Positions 23,666 to 34,902 of a DNA stretch of 64,000 nucleotides are shown piece by piece. Positions within the stretch are counted from its first letter, which is position 1; each line of letters begins with the position of its first letter. Made by a program: the position numbers and the translations under genes. Source of the stretch: Papilionanthe hookeriana x Papilionanthe teres (Eukaryota; Streptophyta; Magnoliopsida; Asparagales; Orchidaceae); contig CM040423.1 of NCBI GenBank assembly GCA_022702705.1, forward strand, positions 113,889,738 through 113,953,737, in the 5' to 3' direction. The notes under the pieces are model-generated. The model was not told where the DNA came from. It did no database searches and saw only the letters and a list, made by a program, of their open reading frames with translations.

Positions 23666-25784
23666 TAAATTAAATATAACATCACCTAAGACATAAAAGA
23701 AATTAAATATAAAACAACTCAACACTATTCCAAATTTAAACTCTTTAACTTAAACCAAATCATTTGAATACTAACTTACCCTTGAAAGCTTTAGTTATTA
23801 TAACTCCTAAATAAAACATTAAATGAAGTGTCACTTCACTCAATAAGATATCTCAAATGTCCTACCACCGAGCAAGTTAACAAAACTGAAATTCTCGATC
23901 GATTAATTCATTCGTATAATTAACCATTCTCAACTTAAAAACAATCCCGGAAATATTGAAAGATGTTTAAGATTCTTCTAAGCACTTCCTCAATATGATA
24001 GGATATTTATAAGAACAATTGGATTTGATTATTTCTTTGATGAAGAAAATCGTCCTTAAACCAAAACTCAAAGAACTCGTACGTCAAGGAGACGACTAGC
24101 TACAACATTGCACTCGTTAAAAAACCATAACCCTTCCCTTAGCTTTACCTAGGGAACTTAAATATGCTAATTGTGTTTTAAGTGCAGCTTGGGATGATGG
24201 GAAGACCCTCCTGTGCACGCTTTTATTTTATCGCAATTTACTTTCTTGCAATTTATTTCTGCAATTTACTTCTTATCGCAAATGCATTTTACTTTTCTTG
24301 CATGATAAAACAACAAGCTTGCATGAAAACCCACACCTTTAGGATAGCCCCTAAAACTGAAAACCAAAACTAAGTTAAAAGTCATTGCAAGATAAAATTC
24401 ACCGCCACAACATTTCAAAATATAAAACAAATCTTCAAAATTTAATCACAAACAAACTAACACAAAACTACAATTACAACTAAATTAAACGTCCCGTTGG
24501 ATGATCGGGAATACCTCGGATGATGTAACCTACGTGTTGCTAACGGGATTTCCCACGGTCTAAATGAAAGTGTGGAACTCATTCAGTTGAGTTTAGCAAC
24601 TATCCGGACTAAGTGAATCCGATAAAAATAACGATGCCTAAGCGATGGAACTCATGATCTTAACCGGTGTCGTTATAATCAACTTTAAGATTTGTTTTAA
24701 ATAAAACATAAAAAACACCTGGAAATTAAGATTTTCTCTAAACCAAAACACTTCTCTCATCCCCGATTTATGATTTCTAAAACTAAACCTCCGCAACAAT
24801 AAGGAGCCCTGGAAAGCATGGTGGGCAAAGACGACCATCGTCATCAAGAAAACTCGATCTACTTCAGCAAAACTTTCCTAGAATTAAAACAACCAAGCCA
24901 TAGGACTTCGAGGTAGCTTGCTCAGTGCAACATAAATCCTCAACTCTTCGTTAGGCATTTGCATTGCAAATTAAGCCCTAACCGGTCTTAGGATTCCGAG
25001 GTACGTCCGATACGACAATAAACCCTCACATCTTCTGTGCTATTTGTTTGATTTTATCATACAAATATAAGCCCTAATTAATTAAAATTGGCAAGATTGA
25101 AATACTAAATGTAAACATTAGGACTTTCCTAAATTCAAGCCAAACAATAGGATAGTCGGGAAATTACCGAAGTTCACTTCGAATCAAAGTAATTTCTCCT
25201 ACCTCTTCCTTTGGATTCACAAACAAAATGTTCCAAAATTTGATCCATTCCCTATTGAAATTCCAAAATTCAATCTTTGAAAACCTTAAACTTTGAAATT
25301 TTTGAGAGCAGAATTATTGGTTATTATCGAGAGTTTTCTAGGTGATTCCCGTCATTCTCTAAGATGTAATTAACCATGTGGGCTCGCCCCTTATAGTGAA
25401 TTTTAAAGAACCTGTGTAATATAAACCCCGCGAATGTTTTCATATTGGGTTGTGTGGGAAACTTGTCGGCTTATAAAATTGGTTCGTTAATTCAAACGAT
25501 GTTTCGTCATCTTCTAGTTTATTTAATCAAGCCCCACCATCGTTGGGCAGGTTCATCCCGTGGATGACACCTGCTCAGGTGCGGTGCTCAAGTATATGGG
25601 AACTATCAGATGCGAGGTCGGTTTAATCTCATATCTTAAAATCTTCAAATTTAAAATTATTTCCAAAATCAAATACTACCTTTTCAAATTATTTATTTAA
25701 ATTAAATTAAAAATCTTCGCCGAATGATTGCTAGCGACCCCTCTTCAAAATAAACACGACCTAAAAAATAAGCCGCACAAAGAT

Positions 25785-25804
25785 TTCGCGACTTCCGCCG
25801 GGGA
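25785..25804 (+). other. Primer-binding site (tRNA-Arg type)
   Basis: TTCGCGACTTCCGCCGGGGA starts six bases after the LTR end. It differs at a few positions from the TGGCGACTTCCGCTGGGGA form expected as the complement of a plant tRNA-Arg 3' end. Reverse transcription would start here. The tRNA identity is from memory of the tRNA end and should be aligned. Confidence 0.6.
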
Positions 25805-26198
25805 ATATTCCTCTCCATTATAATCAAATAATTCTGTTAAAATCGTAGTGTATCCATGTCCCTAATGGATCAAACTGACTCTTCTTTCCGTCGGGATACT
25901 ATGTTCATTTCTATCTCACCGTTATAGCCAACATTCTCTCGGATTTAGGAGCCACCGTTTAGACACCCCTAAACAGAGAGGTTCCGAGATCCTTTTACTC
26001 ATATTTCCGAGGTGGGTGGACTCCTGTCAGTGTTGAAGCCAGAGTGATCCTTCGAGCCTTAGAAGTCTTCGTTTAAGACTTTCTTTTCCTTTCGAATCGG
26101 ATTCCTTACCTTCTCTAGCACCTTTCGAACATTCCGTTCTAAATAAACAAAACCCTCTTAATAAGTGATTCTTTAAATGATAAATACATGAACAAAGA
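25805..26198 (+). other. Leader between PBS and first coding region of C
   Basis: About 390 bp contain no convincing ORF. It probably contains the packaging region; no specific motif can be identified. Confidence 0.5.
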
Positions 26199-27544
26199 AT
26201 GAGTTCGGACTCTTTTCAATTCCTTTCTTTCGTCCCGAAGAAAAGAAGCATAACTCGTATCCACAACCGAATCTACCTCGTTAAATGGAAGCCCCGAAAC
26301 CGATTTTTCTCCTTCACCAACGGACCGGACTTCGCCGTCTATAAGGATGAGCCGCCCATTGGGGTCATCCGATTTGACAGGGATTGAAAACACGAACGTC
26401 AAGGTCACCGAATGCTCTCCTTTGCACTGACGAACAAGGTATCCGAAGCCGAGGAGCCACTCGCTCGAGTTCAACCTCAGGTCGACCCAAGAGTTTCCTC
26501 CTCCGCAAAGGGTCCCGACTAGAGGAGTACCGCCGTCCGCCAGAGGACCGTTCTCACTACCCCCACCGGTCTAGTTGTTTCGCACCTACCCCGACTTCGC
26601 CAAATCAAAGGGGAAAGAAATCCGTAACTATGGTAAACCCGTTACCGCGGAGGGTACGGATCTTCCCGTAAGACCTTCCGTCTTCGAAATCGGGTCCAGC
26701 TCGAAGATTCCTTCGCCGACAAAGACCCAAAGAAGAAATAGAAATAGAAGGATCGCCGTGGAAGCCGTAGCCGCCGAGATCGCCTTCCCGGAGGAAATTC
26801 CAGAGTTGCCGAATATACACCGTTACCGAATATACACCACCGCCCGACTACATACCACTTTTGGGAGGAAGCAGGTTCCATCCCTCTCCGCCGCAGAGGA
26901 TGAAGAGAATGTTCGAAAGATTGCCGCCACATTACCACGGCCCGCATACTACAACGATAGCCGCAAGAAAAGAATCGAACTACGCCGTTTGCTCGACCGC
27001 AAACTTTGGTAGAAAAGCTAGCGAAGAAGGAAAATCGTCCCGTGTCGAAATTCTACGAAGGATAGGGCGGGTGCCGACCAAATCCCGTCTTGGGCCCCGA
27101 GTAGAACCCGCCGTCATGATAGAAAAGCCAAGCAAGAGAATGAAGGCTAGCCCGCCCGTCGTAGTATCGTGTTACAGATCAGGAGGATACCACCTTCCAA
27201 AGCATTCGGGCCGATGCACCATCCGGTCATAGACCTTCCGCCGCTAGAAGGATGGTGTGGCGTCCCACTACGGGGCAACTGAGACCGAAACAGCAGCTCC
27301 GAGAGAGAAAGTCTCGCCAGGAGGCCGGAATCCGAAGAAAGTGCTACCGCGATGAAGGGGACTCGTGAAAAAGGACCCGGCAACCATCGCATGACAACCA
27401 CAAAGATACACAGAAAGCTCCGCTAGAAGATGCCATGGAAAAGCCGAGAACCGACATCCGACGGTCGGCGAAAGAAAGAGAAGAAAAGTTCGGAGATGAG
27501 ATCGACTCATCGGAATTCATGGACAACGAATATGCGAAATCAAC
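26199..27544 (+). pseudogene. ORF1-like coding region before gag in element C
   Basis: This coding-like region lies between the primer-binding site and gag, as known for Tat/Ogre elements. The first frame (26,199-26,387) ends VKWKPRNRFFSFTNGPDF then KDEPPIGVIRFDRD. The W-K-x-RFF-F...PDF pattern resembles the pre-gag domain annotated in plant gypsy elements as a putative gypsy-type transposon domain. That match is tentative. Later frames (26,575-27,012 and 26,861-27,232) are rich in Arg, Lys and Pro (SKIPSPTKTQRRNRNRR) and look like a basic nucleic-acid-binding region. Frames change several times, so no intact product is predicted. Confidence 0.55.
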
Positions 27545-29180
27545 ATGGTCGAGACACGAGCTTCATCATCTTCTCAAGGTGCTCCCGCAGCCCGCAGAAG
27601 AGAGGAGCCGGAACTGATGAAGAGACAGCATCAGGAAAAGGACGACACGATCGCTCAAATGGCGAAGAGGATGGAAGAGATGGCCGTAGCTCTAGCCACT
27701 CTCCAAAGTCAAGTACAACCACATAGAGAGACACCCCCAGAAGTCATTCACATCGTAGACGGAGGAAAGGAGATTACATCCGTCAATGGGGATGACCAGC
27801 TGAAAAAGGATACAACACAAAGTATGATCCCTGAAAAGGATATCAAGAACTTGGTAGAACAGCAGGTGCGAGAAGCCCTAGCACAATCGAAGAACGGGAC
27901 ATCTATTCGGACGGGTAGACCTTACCCGAAGAATTCGACGCTGTCCAATACCCAAAGGGCTTCGTACCACCTCTCGTTTAAGACCTTCGACGGAACCGGG
28001 AACCCCCGACAAGATGTTGCACACTTTCGTGCCAGCTTGTTGCAATGCCGGCGGGAGCGATGCGCTACTCTTCCGACAGCTCGTTAGCGTCCGTCGAGAA
28101 TCGCCTTCGACCGGTATGCGAATTACCCAACGTGATCCGTAAAGACATTCTCGTAGCTAGAGAGCCTCTTCATTAAGCGATTTGTCGGAGCTCGCACCAC
28201 ATCACTATAGGTGATTTAGTGGTAGAGAAACAAAGGCCGAATGAAACTCTAGTGGATTACATACTTCGATGGAGAAATTTAAGTATGAAGTGTGAACCAC
28301 AACCGCAAGAACAACATGCAGCCGGCATCTCGCTTAAAAGCATTCACGGCCCGATAAGCACTTCTCCTCAAGGGATTCACTATTAAGACTTTTGAGAAGT
28401 TGTTAAGCAAGGCCGGAAGCTTGCAAGAAGAGGCGAAGCAATTAAGTTTTGCCGACAAGACGGACAAGCGAAGCCGGTGAAGACTTTCGAAAAGAAATCT
28501 GGGTCGTTGCAGCAGCTGACAAAGGCAAACAACCGATGCAAATACCACCGTAACGGCCGCAAAGAACCACAACAAAATTACCAAAGAACCCCGGTCCAAC
28601 TATCGGCCGTCTCCGCAAGATGAACAACCGTCTCGTCCGCAACGTACATCGAGGGAGCTTCGAGCAGAGAATATCCGTTCAAGAATGAAGCAAGCACCAA
28701 AGATGTTCCGTAGCTTAATGAAAACTCCGCATTTCCAACTGCCGCAGCCCAAAAGACTCGCAGGAAGTCAACAAGAAAGGTGATCCCAACTTTTGCCCCT
28801 ACCATCGGATGCTCGGGCACAAGATAGAAGACCGCATTACCTTCAAAAGTCGGCTCAACGACAACCTTCGGAAAGGAAATATAACAATCCCGAAGGAGTA
28901 CATGAAGGAACCCCGTAAAGGAGGTTCCGTCAATGTTATCTCAACCGATCCCGTCATTCCGATAGATCCCTATGCAACCGACGATGGATGGACTACCGCT
29001 CGGACGAGATCTTCGAAGAAGATTTTAGACAACATCCGAACCGCTTCGGTGCGAGCTTCAATTCGTAGTTCGAGACCCGTTAAGCCGGTACTATCACTTG
29101 CGATGAAGAACCACCTCGACAGAGACAATCGAAGAGAAGAAGAAAATCGACGAAGAAGAGGGGACCGAGACTCCTAAGGC
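27545..29180 (+). pseudogene. Gag of element C
   Basis: This is the capsid-type structural protein. The ATG at 27,545 opens MVETRASSSSQGAPAARRRE and a Met/Glu/Gln-rich likely coiled coil (KRMEEMAVALATLQSQVQ, around residues 35-60). The Gag core begins near residue 148 with SFKTFDGTGNPRQDVAHFRA. The frame stops at 28,087 and the core continues in other frames (about 28,200-28,270 reads ITIGDLVVE-KQRPNETLVDYI in pieces). The zinc-knuckle-like CPYHRMLGHKIED lies at 28,794-28,832, where the last Cys of the motif is replaced by Arg (CGC). It then ends with RKGNITIPKEYMKEPRKGG. Several stops and frameshifts are present. Confidence 0.8.
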
Positions 29181-29924
29181 TAGACTAGGGGCCGCTTATC
29201 CTAAGATAGTTGTTTCCGATTCGGGGAGAAATCCCTCGAACCTCTGATTTTGTATGATTATCTCGCTCACTTCGGTGGGATCATATAATGATAAGGGTGA
29301 TGGCGTTGGCTACGTTTGATCGTTTCTAACGATTACGTAACTAGCGACAATCCGGGCGTCGATTTCGATACCAACAACAATTCTCAAATCATACAAGATC
29401 TCGACGATCACAATGACGAAGAAGGCATCCATCAAGGAGGCTACGAGAGTTCAACAAGCAACGGATCTATCTGTGAGTTTCGAGGAGCTCCAGCTATAAT
29501 AGAGTTAGAGCCTTCGCATTTGGAAGATAATCCGAAGAGCCGCCATTCCGATTCAGGAGGAGACACCGACAAACTCAATACTAGATTCGAAGAAATTACG
29601 AAGTCAACCTAAGAAGTGGAAAAGTTCTACCTCCAAGAATGGGTCCAAAAGACAAAGGAAAGCGTGTGGTTGTTCAAGAAGGACCAACCCCAACAGAAGA
29701 CATACCCATTCGAGAAGAAGCCGAGACACAGGAGAACAAAGTGGACTACAACGTGCTAGCCCATCTTAGGAAACTACCGGCTAAACTGAGCATCTACGAT
29801 GCTCTCATCTTATCAAAGGAGATGAGAGAAGCTCTGATCAAGGCCTTACTTGATCCGGAAATTTGCTTAGCTCAAATGGCCGGAGATTCCTTGGATGAGG
29901 TTTGCTCGTTAAAGGAACAACGAG
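29181..29924 (+). pseudogene. Pre-protease segment of element C polyprotein
   Basis: An acidic Asp/Asn-rich spacer (29,316-29,612) is followed from 29,639 by MGPKDKGKRVVVQEG, then KVDYNVLAHLRKLPAKLSIY and DALILSKEMREALIKAL. The last part is the conserved segment in front of protease in Tat/Ogre polyproteins. It is open for 100 codons, one of the better preserved stretches of C. Confidence 0.7.
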
Positions 29925-30170
29925 GTGTTACCTTCACGTGACAATGACCTACTACTCGGGATGCGCAGATCACAACCGACCGTTGTACATTTCGAGCTTA
30001 CAATCGGGAAGTTTACGCTCTCCGCAGTATTGGTGGATCCAGGAGCATCAATCAATATAATGAGTCTTCGAACACTAGCATACTTGGAGATTGATGCTCG
30101 TGAGCTCGAGGCCGACAAAATGTTATTAAGAGGATTCAACCGTAAAGGAGAAAGAGCCCTCGGTCAATAA
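29925..30170 (+). pseudogene. Retropepsin-like aspartic protease (PR) of element C
   Basis: The frame shows FELTIGKFTLSAVLVDPGAS then INIMSLRTLAYLEID. The hydrophobic-V-D-x-G-A-S active site is the retropepsin motif with the catalytic Asp in VDPGAS, here with Pro where many plant elements have Ser, Thr or Gly. ELEADKMLLRGFNRKGE follows, and the frame stops at 30,170 soon after. It would cleave the Gag-Pol polyprotein within particles. Confidence 0.78.
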
Positions 30171-31400
30171 CGCTACCGATGAAGACCGGTGATTTAGCAA
30201 AGACAACCGCAAAATTTCATATAATCGATTCGTAAACATCGTTCAACGCTCTACTCGGGCCGACCATGGATACATGAAAACAGTGATGGTACCATCATCT
30301 CCGCATCGATGCATCAAGTACTACGATGGAGGGGAACAAGTGCATCAAAGGAGACTTACAACCATTCTCCGTACATGAAATTGGAATCCATGAAGATGCA
30401 GCTTATTATGCACCGCCAAAGAAAACAATCTTCTCCAGAGATACCATAACAAATGAAGCAAAGAAAGTTCGTGACAACGAAGAACCCGAAGTTCTAGTCC
30501 AACAGCTCACTCACCACTCCCTTCCGGCGAGATGGTGAAGGTTTCTCCACAACTCGCATCCGAGGTCGAGGCCGGGACGAGGCCGTGGTAGAGACACTAG
30601 GACAATTGGACGTAAGAAACCAACCATCAATGTTGATCGGGAAGATAGTTCCGAAGAGGAAAAAGAAATCAAGCAAGAAGCAGCAACAATAAGTCGAAAG
30701 AAGCCGCAATACAAGATCTCCTCGAAGATGAAAAGAACGAAGAATACAAATCAATGTACGAGAAGATTAACCACTACGTACATACTATGACCCTAACTCC
30801 GATCCATTCTAATAAGATCGAGGGTATGGAGGTCAAAGAGGTACGTAGTGACGATGCAAAGCCGATCAAATTCTACCGTGGTGCTTCTTCCTCCAAAACT
30901 GAAAATAATGTACAATTCGAAGATGTCACTTCATCGAATTAATGGAATTACCTTTTGAGTGGTACTCTCCCCGTGTTCAAAATTTAATTCAACGTGGTTT
31001 CTTACCTCGACAATGGACAAAAGGCCAATCACAACATTTTGAAAAGTTATGGAATAACTCCGGTCGTCCTCCCAATTCAAAGCATGGACTCGGATTCGGC
31101 ACGTAGGGTCGGCCGACGATACCGAATTTTGCTTGGTTGTCACTCGCAAGTCCAATGAAAACCGCATGGAAACTACAGATCGAACTCGAAGATTTACAAA
31201 TTGGAGACGCTCCACCGAATTCGAAGAAGAAATCAAATCTACAATAGATGAGTTAACGGAAGTTAACTTAGGTACTAGCGAAGAGCCTAGACCTACCTTT
31301 GTTAGCTCCTTACTCAATAAAGAAGACTCGAAGAAATAATCAAGTTATTAATGGAATTTAAAGACCGTTTTGCTTGGAGCTACGATGAAATGCCGGGATT
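30171..31400 (+). pseudogene. PR-RT linker of element C polyprotein
   Basis: This interdomain region includes a conserved protease-distal part in several frames (HRCIKYYDGGEQ near 30,300-30,340), EDAAYYAPPKKTIFSRDTIT (from 30,326), then an Arg-rich stretch and KFYRGASSSKTENNVQFEDV (to 30,942). It has no enzymatic motif. Multiple frame breaks occur. Confidence 0.65.
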
Positions 31401-32220
31401 AGCCCCGGGGTCGTGCACCATAAGTTAGAGTGGATCCTACTTCGCTCCAGCCGTACAAGGTCCCGTAAGAATGCGTCTAGAAATCGAACAACAAGTAATA
31501 ACCGAAGTTAAAAAGCTAATAGACGCTAAATTTGTCCGCGAAGAACAATACCCGACTCGGTTAGCCAATGTGGTGCCGACGAAAGAAGAATGGTCGATCG
31601 AATTTGTGCGGACTTCGAGATTTAAACAAGGCATGTCCAAAAGATGAATTCCCTCTACCAATTCCAGAATCGATGATCGATATTGCTTCGACACATGAAA
31701 TATTCTCATTCATGGATGGATCTTCGTGATACAACCAGCATAAAAATGGCTCCAGAAGATGAAAAGCTTACAACATTCGTAACGCCGATCGGAGTATTTT
31801 GCTACACAAAGGATGCCATTCGGATCGAAGAACGCAGGAGCAACCTACCAAAGAGCAATGACAAGAATTTTTGATGATCTCATCCACAATCAAGTCGAGT
31901 GCTACGTGGACGATGTCGTCATCAAAAGCAAAGTAAAGGAAAACCACTCGTATGATTCGAGAATTGTTTTCGAACGATTAAGACAATTTAACCTTAAGAT
32001 GAATCCCTTAAAATGCGCCTTCGGCGTCACCTCCGGGAAATTCTTAGGATTCGTTGTCCGACATCGTGGAATTGAAATCGACCCGGAGAAGATTAAAGCC
32101 ATCTTAGAAATGCCGCCTCCCAAAACCTTAAAACAACTACGATCTTTTCAAGGGAAGCCGGCATATCTTCGACGCTTTATCTCAAACCCGTCGGTAGGTG
32201 TCAGCCTTTCTCGGCACTAG
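31401..32220 (+). pseudogene. Reverse transcriptase (RT) of element C
   Basis: RT synthesises cDNA from element RNA. N-terminal pieces RMRLEIEQQVITEVKKLIDA and KFVREEQYPTRLANVVPT are at 31,468-31,590. SHSWMDLRDTT and TTFVTPIGVFCYT are at 31,683-31,810. The frame then shifts to the 135-codon piece from 31,813 that begins MPFGSKNAGATYQRAM and carries the catalytic YVDD at 31,903-31,914. It continues through MNPLKCAFGVTSGKFLGFVV to the connection LRRFISNPSVG. The catalytic core is complete but split by frameshifts. Confidence 0.92.
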
Positions 32221-32640
32221 TTAAAAAGGACGCCAAATTTATTTGGGAAGAGAAATGCCGTAAGGCCTTCGAAGACATTAAACAATATTTAATGACACCT
32301 CCCGTCTTAGCAGCCCTGGCCTCGTGTAGACCGCCGATACTTTACACCGCGGCTTTAGACGACTCTCTCGGAGCCCCGTTAGCTCGTGTCAATGATGAGG
32401 GTAAAGAAAATGCTCTTTACTACTTAAGCCGTCGTTTACTCCCGACGGAAGTAAGGTATCCCGCAATCGAAAAGCATTGTTTGGCCCCGATCTTCGCCGC
32501 TCAAAAGCTCGTGCACTACATGCTTTCTCATAAGGTCAACTTGATTTCGAAGTTTAATCCATTGCAATACTTGATGACTCGTCCAACACTTTCCGGCGGA
32601 CTTGCCGATGGTCAATGATATTATCGCAATTCGATATAAC
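32221..32640 (+). pseudogene. Ty3/gypsy RNase H (RH) of element C
   Basis: This RNase H is fused to RT in the polyprotein. The frame from 32,292 reads MTPPVLAALASCRPPILYTA, AALDDSLGAPLARVNDEGKE, NALYYLSRRLLPTEVRYPAI and EKHCLAPIFAAQKLVHYMLS, the normal gypsy RH order, ending near the MTRPTLSGGLADG region. The first half of the domain (32,221-32,291) is in the previous frame. Confidence 0.85.
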
Positions 32641-33215
32641 TTTCGTGCCTCTGCGTGCCGTAAAAGGACAAGTCTTAGCAGACTTCCTCGCAGCACACCC
32701 TTTGCCGGCCGAATCTCCTCTCAATGACGATCTGCCAGATGAACAAATAATGAACCTAGAAGACCCTGATGATCGACGTTGGGAATTGTATTTCGACGGA
32801 GCATCTTCAGCACACAAAGACGAAGAATCGCAAGTGATAGTGCCCGGTAAGGCAGGAATCGGGCTAATCTTTATAACACCGGAGCGGGGGATGTTAAGAT
32901 ACTCCTACCACTTGACAGAACCGTGTACGAACAACGAAGCAGAATACGAAGCCCTCATAACGGGATTGGAATTAACCATTCAAATGGGGATAACAGTACA
33001 TCAACATCTACGGGGATTCACAAGCTAATCATTCAACAGATCGCCGGACAATACAGAATTTTTAAACCAAGACTCGAACAAGACTTCCAAGATGCCATAC
33101 AAACTGTTGGAACAGATTCCAAATGTGACAATCTACAAGATTCCTAGAAAAGAGAATGCTTTAGCAGATGCTTTAGCCCGTCTCGCAAAAGAATTTGCCT
33201 CGTTTGCAAGATGAA
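32641..33215 (+). pseudogene. Second, archaeal-type RNase H (aRH) of element C
   Basis: A second RNase H follows a spacer (LRAVKGQVLADFLAAHPLP). RWELYFDGASS (first Asp) is at about 32,778, then GKAGIGLIFITPERGMLRYS, and EPCTNNEAEYEALITGLELT with the catalytic Glu. The QLIIQQIAGQY-type segment and the final ENALADALARLAKEF (last Asp, about 33,152-33,196) are in other frames. A duplicated RNase H of this type marks the Tat group of plant Ty3/gypsy elements. It may process hybrids in place of a degenerate first RH; that is inference. Confidence 0.82.
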
Positions 33216-34590
33216 TCAGCTGGAAGTGCCGCTCACTGACGTCGGTCCTATCACAGCTCGACATAGTACACAATACACAAATCAAGCAAAAGAAAAAGAA
33301 TCACTGCAGAGAGGACGTAAAACACAGAAGATCGGCGACAACCATCGATGCACTACCCGCAAACAGAAAGCTACCGGACGATAGGTCACCGGCCCATCGT
33401 ATCAAGAAAAGAACTCGTCTTACGCATTAATAAACAACACATTATACGTAAGGTCTTTTCGATCAAATGTGGCTAAGGTGCCTAAGCGGGTTCGAGGCCC
33501 GTGAAATTGTTAAAGAGGTGCATTCGAGACTCCGTGGCGCTCACCACGGGTCCAAAGATGAAAATGAAAATTAAAAGACTAGGGTACTACCGGCCCTCGA
33601 TGATGACCGACCGCATGAAAATCGCCAAGAGCCGTCATCAATGCCAAGTGCACGGAGTGGTTCTACACCAACCTCCAAATGTGCTACACCCGACAATCGC
33701 GTCGCGGCCATTCGAATGTCGGGGCACGGATATAGTGGGTCCGATAGAACCACCATCTTCAAAAGGACATCGTTTCATTCTTGCGGCTACAGCATTACTT
33801 TTCCAAGTGGGCAAGCGCTCCACTTAGAGAAGTGAAAGCACACCACGTGCTGCGCTTTTCAAGAACCAAGTTGTCTACCGTTTCGGAGTGCCGCGCAGAT
33901 CATCTCGTATAATGGGTCAGCATTCAGAAGCACACAAATCAACAATTTTGTCAAAAGACACGGAATCGACTGGCGATACTCGACAATTTACTACCCAAGA
34001 GCAAACGGCCTCGCTGAGGCTTTTAATAAAACTCTCGTTCAAATCTTAAAGAAAACCCTGGACGATAATAAGAGAAATTGGCACGAGAAATTATTAGAAG
34101 CCTTATGGGCCTACCGGACAACCTTCAGAACTCCTACTCAAGCTACACCTTACGCTCTGGTGTATGGGTCCGAGGCAGTGTTACCTTTAGAGGTTCAACT
34201 TCCTTCACTCGTAATTGCAGCTTGCAAACAAGATCACGACAGAAGAAAACGCCGTACTACGACTCGAAGAATTAGAAAGCTTGGAAGGGAAAAGACTTGC
34301 AGCAGCAACGGAATTTAGAACTATACCAAGCTAAGATGGTTCAAGCCCATGACAAACCGGTCCGCCCAAGAACCTTCAAAGTTGGTGATTTAGTTCTCGT
34401 TCTTAAGAGACCTATTCTCGCACACCGCAAGATAGGAGGAAAATTTGAACCCACTGGGAAGGACCGTTTCGTGGTCGAAGCAAGATACTCGTGGAGGTTC
34501 CTACCAGCCTAGTGAATTGCCGTGGAGAACGACATATGCTTCCAATCAACGGACGATACTTGAAAAAATATTACGCTACCTGATGTTTCG
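33216..34590 (+). pseudogene. Integrase (INT) of element C
   Basis: This enzyme inserts the cDNA. The zinc-binding end is partly readable in the frame from 33,501 (KIKRLGYYRPSMMTDRMKIA, HQCQVHG), with expected Cys replaced by Arg in MTDRMK and His preserved. The catalytic core has GTDIVGP (first Asp, 33,729-33,731) and LAEAFNKTL (Glu, 34,016-34,018). At the second Asp the codon reads TAT, giving SYNGS instead of SDNGS, so this copy would be inactive even if frames were repaired. LLEALWAYRTTFRTPTQATP follows in another frame, then the C-terminal FKVGDLVLVLKRPILAHRK and IGGKFEP to about 34,512. Confidence 0.9.
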
Positions 34591-34879
34591 AAGGAATGAA
34601 TTCTTCATCCCTAAGAAACACGGGTGAAGTAATTACTTATGATTGGGTCCGAACCCAAAAAAAAAAAAAAAAAAAAAAAAAAATAAAATAAAATAAAATG
34701 TGCTAAGATAAATAAAATCATGATAATTAAGTTTTCCTTGTTTTCTTTTTCAAATCAAAATCTCTTCCCTCATCTTATCTTACTTCATTCCTGTTAAATT
34801 TCAAAATATAAGAATAATAAAAAAATGTATCTTTAATAAACATTTTCTTAATGTTCTTGTTCTTAGTACGCCCCTCGAT
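34591..34879 (+). other. INT-AlkB spacer with poly(A) run
   Basis: This non-coding spacer has about 26 consecutive A at 34,657-34,682, followed by AAATAAAATAAAAT. The counterpart in B has (TA)n instead. A pyrimidine-rich stretch at its right end leads into a candidate splice acceptor. Confidence 0.65.
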
Positions 34880-34902
34880 CCTTTTCCTTGTCTTTTCGCA
34901 GG
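34880..34902 (+). promoter_or_regulatory. Candidate 3' splice site ahead of AlkB module
   Basis: CCTTTTCCTTGTCTTTTCGC followed by AG is a good plant polypyrimidine tract and acceptor. An in-frame-like ATG (GAAATGTCGAACC) begins four bases later. The B copy keeps the tract with CGAAG at the acceptor. This would let the AlkB protein be made from a spliced RNA; it is an inference. Confidence 0.4.

Larger units (their letters stand above)
18503..25779 (+). repeat. 5' LTR of element C
   Basis: This is a 7,277-bp LTR beginning TGCCGACC and ending AGCCGCACA (a one-base variant of GCCGACA). It is followed directly by the primer-binding site. U3 is about 2.3 kb of A/C-rich sequence, then comes a TATA box at 20,828, a CpG-rich leader and a very A/T-rich U5. 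It aligns end to end with 38,906-46,253. Confidence 0.9.

Noticed and set aside
26605..26947. Reverse-strand ORFs of 71-101 codons opposite ORF1
   Set aside because: Shadow frames of the + strand coding region with no domain support.
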